Position numbers and translations under genes: made by a program | Notes under the pieces: model-generated | What the model saw: the letters and a program-made list of their open reading frames with translations, nothing else | Told to the model about the DNA's origin: nothing | Databases searched by the model: none | Origin: VMDJ01 sp965659945 | Lineage (GTDB): Bacteria; Pseudomonadota; Gammaproteobacteria; Chromatiales; Chromatiaceae | DNA length: 16,924 bases | Direction of reading: 5' to 3' | NCBI GenBank assembly: GCA_965659945.1 | Contig: CBFHYJ010000035.1 | Location: forward strand, 1-16,924 | Shown here: in pieces, positions 1-6,214 of the stretch | How the letters are laid out: every line of letters starts with the position of its first letter | Position numbering within the stretch: position 1 is the first letter of the stretch

Positions 1-1157
1 TTCTCGTGGAATTCCTTCTTTACCGCATAAGTACCATCGTGGCCTGAGCAACGCTCAATCATGTCGACCTTAGTATTTGGAATCAGTTCCAAAAACTCAC
101 GGGTCTTAGGTCCAATACGCTGCACGCGCTGGTGACAAGCTGCGTGATACGCAACCACACCCACTTCGCCATTGAAGTCCGTGTTGAGCTTGCCGTGCTT
201 ATGACGAAGCATCAGATATTCAAATGGGTCGTACATCGCATCGCGAACCTTAGCCACATCTGGATCGTTCGGGAACATCAATGGCAGTTCTTGTTTAAAC
301 ATCAACACACAAGACGGTACTGGCGCGATGATGTCCCAACCTTCATCAACCAATTTGGCCAATGCTGGGATGTTTACCTCTTTAGCTGCTGCGACTGACT
401 CGAGATCACCGAGTTCAAGCTTTGGCATGCCACAACACTTTTCTTTATCTGCCAAGGTGACAGGAATGTTGTTGTGACGAAGTACTGCCACCAAGTCTTC
501 ACCAGATTGCGGATCGTTTTTATTGCCGTAACAAGTGGCAAACAAAGCAACCTTACCCGTGGTAGGACCTGCTGGCTCCGCACCTGCACCATCATCAGCT
601 GAGATGCGCTTACGCAATGGCTTGCTGTGGAACTTTGGCAAGGTAGCATTCTTATGCACACCAAAGGTGCTTTCTAAAACGCTACGGAAAGCGCCATTGT
701 TATTCATTGTGTTTACAACACCAGCAACGACAGGGATGCCTGCGAACTTGCCTAGGGCGTCAGTACTCGAAAGTGTTTTGTCGCGGAAACTCGCGCCTTC
801 TTTCTTAAACTTGACCGCTTTGGCTTGCAGCATCAAATGCGGGAAGTCGAGATCCCACTCGTGTGGTGGTACGTAAGGACACTTGGTTAGGAAGCACAGG
901 TCACATAGGTAACACTGATCAACAACCTTCCAGTAATCGGCCTTCTTAACGCCATCGACCTCCATGGTGTCTGACTCGTCTACCAAGTCAAACAATGTTG
1001 GGAAAGATTCACATAAGCTCACGCAACGGCGGCAACCGTGGCAAATATCAAACACACGCTCGAGCTCATCGAAGAGTTTGTCTTCGTTGTAGAACTCAGG
1101 ATTAGTCCAATCCAGGTTGTGTCTTGTTGGTGCTTCTAAACTACCTTCGCGTGACAT
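1..1157 (-). CDS. Fe-S oxidoreductase with two CCG-type domains (GlpC/HdrD-like), 3' end outside window
   Basis: The first 385 residues are visible and the reading frame stays open at the left edge, so the C-terminus is missing. Near the N-terminus are two ferredoxin-type cysteine clusters: C39, C42, C45, C49 and C82, C85, C88, C93, the latter followed by Pro. Two CCG-type segments follow: C209 with CCG at 241-243, and C341 with Cys-Ser-Gly at 370-372. This layout is that of the GlpC/heterodisulfide reductase-related Fe-S proteins, which pass electrons between a donor and a partner enzyme. I choose the ATG at 1157 over the in-frame ATG at 1163 because AGGAAG upstream sits 6 bases from it. The gene lies 59 bases downstream of the rubrerythrin gene on the same strand and is probably co-transcribed with it. 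From recall of the family, such pairs are often followed by a DUF3501 gene, which would lie beyond the edge. An electron-donor role to the rubrerythrin is inference. Confidence 0.88.
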   Translation of the reverse strand, partial: MSREGSLEAPTRHNLDWTNPEFYNEDKLFDELERVFDICHGCRRCVSLCESFPTLFDLVDESDTMEVDGVKKADYWKVVDQCYLCDLCFLTKCPYVPPHEWDLDFPHLMLQAKAVKFKKEGASFRDKTLSSTDALGKFAGIPVVAGVVNTMNNNGAFRSVLESTFGVHKNATLPKFHSKPLRKRISADDGAGAEPAGPTTGKVALFATCYGNKNDPQSGEDLVAVLRHNNIPVTLADKEKCCGMPKLELGDLESVAAAKEVNIPALAKLVDEGWDIIAPVPSCVLMFKQELPLMFPNDPDVAKVRDAMYDPFEYLMLRHKHGKLNTDFNGEVGVVAYHAACHQRVQRIGPKTREFLELIPNTKVDMIERCSGHDGTYAVKKEFHE

Positions 1158-1182
1158 AGTCATCTTCCTAAAATTTGGGAGT

Positions 1183-1206
1183 TGGAGAGGTCATACGACC
1201 TCTCCA
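1183..1206 (-). other. Intercistronic hairpin between rubrerythrin and Fe-S protein genes
   Basis: The arms 1183-1192 and 1197-1206 pair over 10 bases around a 4-base loop. The stem starts 10 bases after the rubrerythrin stop codon. No run of U follows directly in the transcript, so it is not a clear intrinsic terminator. It may be an mRNA-stabilising 3' structure or a partial attenuator separating expression of the two genes. Confidence 0.6.
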
Positions 1207-1216
1207 GAACGAACAA

Positions 1217-1636
1217 TTAGCCGTCCAAGTTATCCAGAGCTTTCTGGAAACGGTTCGCGTGAGAACGCTCAGCTTTCGCTAAGGTCTCGAACCAATCTGC
1301 GATCTCGTCGAAACCTTCGTCGCGAGCGTCTTTCGCCATACCTGGGTACATGTCGGTGTACTCGTGAGTCTCACCGGCAATTGCCGCTTTCAAGTTGTCA
1401 GCGGTGCCACCCATTGGCAAGCCAGTTGCTGGATCGCCGGTTTCTTCCAAGTACTCAAGGTGGCCGTGTGCGTGACCGGTTTCACCTTCTGCAGTTGAAC
1501 GGAAAACCGCTGCTACATCGTTGTAGCCTTCAACGTCTGCTTTTGCTGCGAAGTACAAGTAACGACGGTTAGCTTGTGACTCACCTGCAAATGCATCTTT
1601 TAAGTGTTGTTCAGTTTTTGAACCTTTTAGAGACAT
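1217..1636 (-). CDS. Rubrerythrin-family diiron protein lacking the rubredoxin domain
   Basis: This 139-residue protein is a ferritin-like four-helix diiron domain. The two halves each give metal ligands: E19, E52 and H55 from the first helix pair, then E89, E92, E123 and H126 from the second. Classical rubrerythrins (about 190 residues) carry a C-terminal rubredoxin with two CxxC pairs; here there is none, and the protein has no cysteine at all. Electrons for peroxide reduction must therefore come from another protein, and the downstream Fe-S oxidoreductase is the obvious candidate (inference). The start is secure: GGAGG at 1642-1646 lies 5 bases before the ATG. The gene has its own predicted promoter with an abutting OxyR operator, and oxyR itself lies upstream on the same strand. 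The expected role is cytoplasmic detoxification of hydrogen peroxide. Confidence 0.93.
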   Translation of the reverse strand: MSLKGSKTEQHLKDAFAGESQANRRYLYFAAKADVEGYNDVAAVFRSTAEGETGHAHGHLEYLEETGDPATGLPMGGTADNLKAAIAGETHEYTDMYPGMAKDARDEGFDEIADWFETLAKAERSHANRFQKALDNLDG

Positions 1637-1659
1637 AATTTCCTCCAGAGTTGTTATTA

Positions 1660-1676
1660 ACCAGCACCCTGCTGGT
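1660..1676 (-). other. Hairpin in the 5' leader of the rubrerythrin mRNA
   Basis: ACCAGCA and TGCTGGT form a perfect 7-bp stem around a 3-base loop. The 8-bp palindrome CGCTAGCG (1677-1684) directly precedes it in the transcript. With the predicted promoter at 1691-1719, transcription would begin near 1684, so both elements would sit at the very 5' end of a leader of about 48 bases, upstream of the GGAGG. A 5' stability element is plausible. There is no aptamer-like complexity. Confidence 0.5.
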
Positions 1677-1690
1677 CGCTAGCGAGAATA

Positions 1691-1719
1691 AATATAGAGG
1701 CCCGTTTCAGCTTAGTGAA
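1691..1719 (-). promoter_or_regulatory. Predicted sigma70-type promoter for the rubrerythrin gene
   Basis: Reading on the minus strand, a -35-like TTCACT (1719-1714, 4 of 6 consensus) and a -10-like TATATT (1696-1691, 5 of 6) are separated by 17 bases. This places the start of transcription near 1684. The weak -35 fits a promoter that depends on an activator, and the OxyR site begins at the very next base. Confidence 0.6.
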
Positions 1720-1756
1720 ATGATTTGTAGCTATGCCTGTAATAGACAAAAACTAT
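1720..1756. promoter_or_regulatory. OxyR operator, near consensus
   Basis: The OxyR footprint consensus known from E. coli is ATAGnTnnnAnCTAT, 7 bases, then the same again. On the plus strand this region reads ATGATTTGTAGCTAT (1720-1734), a 7-base spacer (1735-1741), then ATAGACAAAAACTAT (1742-1756). I count 8 of 10 and 9 of 10 defined positions, 17 of 20 in all, with exact spacing. The site abuts the -35 of the rubrerythrin promoter, the usual position for activation by OxyR contacting RNA polymerase. The oxyR gene lies just upstream and its stop codon is about 40 bases away. Confidence 0.75.
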
Positions 1757-1795
1757 CGATAGAAATGAAATGATTGTGTCATAAACTAAGTTTGT

Positions 1796-2716
1796 TCAGA
1801 GGGTATGAACACAGCTTATAGAACAAGAAGTTACCGCCTTTTTGAGTGCCTCAATGGCATCAGGACGAGGGAAACTCTTACGCCAAGCAATTGCGACAGT
1901 TCGACTTGGTGCATAACCTGCGAAGCGTTTGACCGAGACAAGGCGCTGAGAGAAACGATCAGCCCCCGCTGCTGAGCACGGTAATACCGTAACACCCAAG
2001 CCGCCTGCCACCATATAGCGGATGGTCTCAAGCGAGCTACCCTCTAGAGATTGCGCTGCTTTTCCTTCGCGACGACGTGGCATGCAATCCGGACACACCT
2101 CGAGGACCTGATCCCGGAAACAGTGCCCCTTGCCCAACATCAACACGTCTTCGTTAGATAAGTGATCCATCCCAACCTCATCTTTTTGATTGAGCGGATG
2201 TGAACTAGGGATCAACAACACAAAGGGTTCTTCGTACAAGGGAATGGTTTCAATTCCTGGCTCATCGAAGGGTAACGCGATCACAATCGCATCAAGGTCA
2301 CCTTGCTTGAGCTTTTCGGTCAGTACCGAGGTGTAATTTTCCTCGATCACCAAAGGCATGTTGGGTGCGATCTCGGTCAACTCAGGAATCAAATCAGGCA
2401 AAAGATACGGACCGATGGTGTAAATAGCACCAAGACGTAAAGGCATTGATAATTGATCACGCCCCTGCTCAGAGATAATTTTTATGTTGCCGACTTCTTC
2501 AAGGATCTGCTGCGCTTGAGTAACGATCTGCTCGCCAATCGCAGTGACGCTGACATCACCCTTGCGACGCTCGAATAAAGAGACGCCTAATTCATCTTCA
2601 AGCTTCTTAACTGCAACACTCAAAGTGGGCTGACTGACAAAGCATGCATCAGCAGCACGCCCAAAATGACGCTCTCTTGCAACTGCTACTATGTATCTCA
2701 ACTCACTTAAGGTCAT
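1796..2716 (-). CDS. oxyR: Hydrogen peroxide-sensing LysR-type regulator OxyR
   Basis: This is a 306-residue LysR-family protein (E. coli OxyR has 305), with an N-terminal winged helix-turn-helix in about the first 60 residues and a substrate-binding-like regulatory domain after residue 90. The redox switch is plain: C199 and C208 in the context GHCFRDQ...C, at exactly the E. coli numbers when translation begins at the ATG at 2716. A GTG 12 bases further upstream is possible but less likely. Peroxide oxidises C199 to a disulfide with C208 and turns the protein into an activator. C211 makes a CxxC with C208, and C298 and C302 near the C-terminus form CxxxC; these are extra relative to E. coli. 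A near-consensus OxyR site lies downstream, before the rubrerythrin gene. No clear OxyR site was seen in the 38 bases separating this gene from the divergent cpdA. Confidence 0.96.
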   Translation of the reverse strand: MTLSELRYIVAVARERHFGRAADACFVSQPTLSVAVKKLEDELGVSLFERRKGDVSVTAIGEQIVTQAQQILEEVGNIKIISEQGRDQLSMPLRLGAIYTIGPYLLPDLIPELTEIAPNMPLVIEENYTSVLTEKLKQGDLDAIVIALPFDEPGIETIPLYEEPFVLLIPSSHPLNQKDEVGMDHLSNEDVLMLGKGHCFRDQVLEVCPDCMPRRREGKAAQSLEGSSLETIRYMVAGGLGVTVLPCSAAGADRFSQRLVSVKRFAGYAPSRTVAIAWRKSFPRPDAIEALKKAVTSCSISCVHTL

Positions 2717-2754
2717 CGCCAATCTCACTTGCGAAACTTGGTAGAGGCGATACG

Positions 2755-3634
2755 ATGCCTCATTGTTCTAACGTTAACACAATGCCAAAGATGTCTGACA
2801 AGACTGCGATCGTTTTAAAATTCCTCGACAACACGCCTGAGATAAATAACGGCCTGCATACAGATCAATTGCCTGCGGGATCTTCTTGCTTGTTACATAT
2901 GACTGACACCCACTTTGGCGCGATCCCTGAAGATTATTTTGTCCCTGTGGACATGGATGCAAGCTTTGTCGATACGCTCGACCTCTTCAAACGTATGCAC
3001 TGGAAAGCCGATGCTTGCTTAGCCACCGGCGATCTAGTGCATGAAGGTGTTGCTGAGATGTATCAGGTCCTCGCAGGTCATTTTGATGAGCTTGGGATGC
3101 CAATCTACGGACTACCCGGCAATCATGATGAAAACGATGCTATGCAAGCAGGCTTCCATAGTAATTTCTGCAGCACACCAAAGATCGTCGNNNNNNNNNN
3201 CGCGACAATCAGGCGGACACATCAATGATGACCAATTTGATCTGATTCACACTGCTATCGAGGACACTGAAAAGTACGTCTTGATTGCCCTGCATCACAA
3301 CCCCATCTCGACGAAAAGCGCATGGCTTGACCGCATGACCATAGACAATGGTGAGCAGCTGATGGAACTTGCGCGACAATCAGATAAGGTCAAAGCGATT
3401 ATCTGGGGACATGTGCATCAAGAGTTTGATGCCAATTATGAAGGGGTACGCTTACTAGCAACGCCATCAACATGCATGCAGTTCACACCGAAAGCGACGC
3501 GCTTTGATGTCGATGAAGTACCACCCGGATTTCGTTTACTGGCATTGCTAGCAAACGGTGAAATTGAAACTCAAGTGGTTAGAGCAACCTTTGAGAATCC
3601 AAACGCAATCGCTGAGTTGTTCGAGAATCAGTAA
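2755..3634 (+). CDS. cpdA: 3',5'-cyclic AMP phosphodiesterase CpdA/Icc-like metallophosphoesterase, interrupted by assembly gap
   Basis: The calcineurin-type metallophosphoesterase motifs appear in order: DTH, GD, GNHDE, then after the gap HHNP and GHVHQE, followed by ATPSTCMQF, all as in E. coli CpdA (275 residues). This family hydrolyses cAMP to AMP in the cytoplasm. Ten Ns at 3191-3200 split the gene, and the two halves are in different frames as written. The real missing stretch is therefore not 10 bases; by comparison with E. coli it should encode roughly 15-20 residues, including the region around LDSQ. I prefer the ATG at 2755, with AGAGG 7 bases upstream. Later ATGs at 2782 and 2791 lack a ribosome binding site but would fit a promoter-like TTGCGA/TACGAT pair at 2729-2756. 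The gene diverges from oxyR and its stop overlaps the end of the convergent adaptor gene by 7 bases. I regard it as an intact gene broken only in the assembly. Confidence 0.9.
3191..3200. other. Assembly gap (10 Ns) inside cpdA
   Basis: Ten ambiguous bases. The upstream frame ends with one base of a codon and the downstream frame needs one more base before position 3201, so a true gap keeping the frame must be a multiple of three. Ten is thus a placeholder length. The 12 bases right after the gap (3201-3212) recur at 3372-3383 in the same codon frame, which may have confused assembly. Confidence 0.97.
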
Positions 3635-4365
3635 GAGATTGTTGCCGCTTGTCCTGCGCGCAAACCTTCATCTGCTTTCAGGCGCACAACCACCAGATAA
3701 GTACCTGCTTGATCAGCTTCAACCGAGACACTTACTGACTCTACCGACAAGCTTTTACCGCCAGCTGTAACTGCTACTGACTGGCCAATCTTCGCCGCAT
3801 CTTCGGCTGCGATATTCGCCGATACAATCATAGATCCCGTATCCACAACGCCTACCTGAGCATTCACTGCCAGTGCATTATTTACGTACTCACCCACACC
3901 TGTTTCAACCCACGAAACAACCCCATCAAATGGTGCTTTAAGAGTTGCTTGCTCAAGCGCCATTTGCGCTTCAGTGCTTGCTGCTTGGACCTGAGCGTAT
4001 TCGACATCAGCGCGACGTACCGCAATCTCTGCAATCACGCGCTCATGTTCAGACAAGGCTGTACGGTCGTACATTTCTTGCGCACGATCGTATTCACGCT
4101 TTGCTTCGTCATAGTTCAACGAAGCAGCATCTAGGTTTAGTGCAGCTGCTTTAGCGGCAGCTTGATAAGCACGGTCATCCAACTTAACCAAGACGTCGCC
4201 TTTTTTAACTTGGTCGCCGAGCTTAACCATCACCTCAGACACAATACCCTTACTGCCAAAGGCAAGATCTGCTGACTGTTCGTAGGCGAGACGACCTTCA
4301 AGATCAGCTGCCATCAAAGTTGATGTTGCGAGTGCTAATGCAGCACCGACTGAAAGTGATTTCAT
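3628..4365 (-). CDS. Short periplasmic adaptor of HlyD/RND membrane-fusion type
   Basis: An N-terminal signal peptide ends near Met-Ala-Ala about 20 residues in, with no lipobox cysteine. The first half of the lipoyl/barrel-sandwich domain (GIVSEVMVKLGDQVKKGDVL) is followed by an alanine- and glutamate-rich helical hairpin (about residues 65-140) and the second lipoyl half (LKAPFDGVV). A beta-barrel segment ends in GLRAGQAATI, typical of this family. At about 245 residues it is much shorter than standard RND adaptors (about 370-400) and seems to lack the membrane-proximal domain. Two adjacent ATGs (4368 and 4365) are possible: GGAGG at 4373-4377 is 7 bases from 4365 and only 4 from 4368, so I use 4365. 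The upstream ATG overlaps the TolC stop as ATGA, which suggests translational coupling. No pump gene follows; the gene ends against cpdA. Confidence 0.85.
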   Translation of the reverse strand: MKSLSVGAALALATSTLMAADLEGRLAYEQSADLAFGSKGIVSEVMVKLGDQVKKGDVLVKLDDRAYQAAAKAAALNLDAASLNYDEAKREYDRAQEMYDRTALSEHERVIAEIAVRRADVEYAQVQAASTEAQMALEQATLKAPFDGVVSWVETGVGEYVNNALAVNAQVGVVDTGSMIVSANIAAEDAAKIGQSVAVTAGGKSLSVESVSVSVEADQAGTYLVVVRLKADEGLRAGQAATISY

Positions 4366-5642
4366 CATTGGGCCTCCCCCAGACGACCAACCATGGCTTT
4401 AATTTTAGCTTCGTTCATTGCCCAATCGAACAACACACGTGCGATATCTAAACGAACCTCAGAGGTTTTTGTCATCGCATCACCGAGATCCGCTTTTAAT
4501 TCCAATTCATACAATGCGCGACTGCGATCGAGATACACATCGCGATAGGTTTCTTTCGCTTTTTGTTCCTGTAGCTGAGCACGCAAATCACTGCGTGCTA
4601 GCCAAAGCTTGAGCGCTTGCTCACGCAATTCATATTCTTTTATACGCAGCGCAGCTTCAGCTGAGGTAACTTTGGCTTCTGCTGAAGCGACCGCAGCGTC
4701 AGTGCGACCACCACGTGACAATGGCACCTCAAAAAGCAGACCTGCAGCAAAAGGATGAGTTGAACCTGTGCTGCGATTCATTACTAGCGAGTCAAGCTCA
4801 CCCACCACACGTGGACCATCACTTTGTTTCGCGGCTTTCACGGCCAACTTTGCGGCATCTCGCTGCTGACGCAATCGTTTTAACTGCAGGTTACTTTTGA
4901 ATACCTCATTCCAGAAAGCATCAAAATCTTCTGGATCGTCTTTCGGCAAATCGACCGTAGGGCGAGCCACAGTCGATACAAGGTCACCAGGACGCCCCAT
5001 CGCAATCGCGAGCTGTGCACGTGTCAAACGTTGACGAGACTCGCTTTCAAAGCGACGGCGACGCACCTCTTGTGAGACAGCTTCTAATGCAAGCATATCT
5101 ACATCATTCACCTGACCCATCTCATTACGCTGCTTGGCACGATCCGCTTGAATAAAAGCAATTGCCATCCACTCGTTATCACGAGCAAACGCCAAGTCAG
5201 ATAAGACCACATCATAAAAAGCACGCATCACCGCTAATTGCGCAAGCTGCTTTTGACGCTGAGTTTCATAGGCTTGGGCTTCTGCAGATTGTTGAGATGA
5301 TGCCAATTCAGCCTCAGATTGACCGAAGTCATACAACTCTTTGCGTACTGTGATGCTGGCGCTACTGTCGTTATGTGAGGGATCTGTCGACTTATAAGAA
5401 GGATCGATCCAACGCGCACGTGCGCGAAAATCAATCGTTGCATCATCTGACGCTTCAACAATTGATAGCTGCGCTTGCGCCATAGACTCATTAGCCATCT
5501 GCGCTTGTTGCGCTGGCGTGACAGCTGAAAGCTTCAGCGCCACCTCTAGTGACAGCGGCTCTGGTAACGGATCTAACTCAGCCGCATGAGTAAGCGAAAA
5601 CCCCAAAAGGCTCACTACAAAAATGGAACGCTTAAACTTCAC
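4365..5642 (-). CDS. TolC-family outer-membrane channel protein
   Basis: This 425-residue protein begins with a signal peptide (basic start, hydrophobic stretch, cleavage near Thr-His-Ala-Ala at 18-21). The rest is rich in long Ala/Gln/Glu/Arg helices in two repeated halves, the pattern of the outer-membrane efflux protein fold. Motifs seen are VRKELYDFGQ (about 99-108) and the matching second-half segment FEVPLSRGGR, which mark the two beta-hairpins of the barrel. The start is a GTG whose last two bases and the next A form the TGA stop of the upstream thioredoxin-like gene (GTGA overlap), so translation is probably coupled. It would form the exit duct for the adaptor encoded next. The inner-membrane partner is not encoded here. 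Confidence 0.88.
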   Translation of the reverse strand: MKFKRSIFVVSLLGFSLTHAAELDPLPEPLSLEVALKLSAVTPAQQAQMANESMAQAQLSIVEASDDATIDFRARARWIDPSYKSTDPSHNDSSASITVRKELYDFGQSEAELASSQQSAEAQAYETQRQKQLAQLAVMRAFYDVVLSDLAFARDNEWMAIAFIQADRAKQRNEMGQVNDVDMLALEAVSQEVRRRRFESESRQRLTRAQLAIAMGRPGDLVSTVARPTVDLPKDDPEDFDAFWNEVFKSNLQLKRLRQQRDAAKLAVKAAKQSDGPRVVGELDSLVMNRSTGSTHPFAAGLLFEVPLSRGGRTDAAVASAEAKVTSAEAALRIKEYELREQALKLWLARSDLRAQLQEQKAKETYRDVYLDRSRALYELELKADLGDAMTKTSEVRLDIARVLFDWAMNEAKIKAMVGRLGEAQ

Positions 5643-6175
5643 TTCAAGTTAGCTCGCTTGTAACGTGCAAAGGCTTCTTTTTCGTACGCTTTATCTAAAA
5701 CGTATTTACCAAGCAATTTAAATTCATCTGTATTTTTAGCTGCACCAGTAAAACGTGAACGCGGAATGTAATTACCTTCTAAATCAAAGAACGCAAAGAC
5801 CGGGGTTGCGCGCACGCGATATTCTTTAAAGGCAAAGTCCTTCATCGTGGTGCTTTCACCTTTGAAATTCACCAACTCCACATCACCTTCGATATCGACT
5901 TCGAATAGTTGGAAATTCTTTTTGTAGTAATCCTGCACATCTGGCTGATTAAGCACCATTGTTTTCATTCGATGGCAGAAAGGGCATTCGGTCATGGTAA
6001 ACATAATCATGATGCCTTTTTTACCCTTTTCTTTGGCAATTTCTAGCTCTTCGGTCATATCCCAAAAGCTTTCATCAAAGAAAAACTTCTGTGGGTCACG
6101 CGGCATATCTCCGGCTGAGATAACAGCACTGCCTATCAATAAAAAAGTAACCAACAAACGGCTGAAAAATTTCAT
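5639..6175 (-). CDS. Exported thioredoxin-fold protein with CPFC motif (SoxW/DsbC-like)
   Basis: This 178-residue protein has an N-terminal signal peptide (about 1-21). A thioredoxin-like fold follows, with TECPFCHRMK at 62-71 (C64 and C67) and the cis-proline region RATPVFAFFD near residue 125. The C-terminal tail is lysine-rich. This is the pattern of periplasmic thioredoxin-family proteins sometimes annotated SoxW or thioredoxin_2. The active-site dipeptide Pro-Phe is unlike the Gly-Pro of thioredoxin or the Pro-Pro of TlpA. GGAG at 6183-6186 lies 7 bases before the ATG. It is the second of four genes in an operon with a TlpA-like gene 39 bases upstream and a TolC gene overlapping its stop. 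Its substrate is unknown; a disulfide reductase or isomerase role in the periplasm is inference. Confidence 0.83.
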   Translation of the reverse strand: MKFFSRLLVTFLLIGSAVISAGDMPRDPQKFFFDESFWDMTEELEIAKEKGKKGIMIMFTMTECPFCHRMKTMVLNQPDVQDYYKKNFQLFEVDIEGDVELVNFKGESTTMKDFAFKEYRVRATPVFAFFDLEGNYIPRSRFTGAAKNTDEFKLLGKYVLDKAYEKEAFARYKRANLK

Positions 6176-6214
6176 CCTATCGCTCCATCGCGATACATCA
6201 TTCGAATATGTTAA

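Noticed and set aside
1117..1572. Long plus-strand open frame opposite the rubrerythrin gene
   Set aside because: It is arginine/serine/leucine-rich with no recognisable domain, and it is fully antisense to a well-supported rubrerythrin with a strong ribosome binding site.
2769..2778. TAACGTTA palindrome next to the cpdA start as an operator
   Set aside because: It is an 8-base palindrome without a recognised regulator and shows no OxyR-type ATAG/CTAT spacing. Such a short match is expected by chance.
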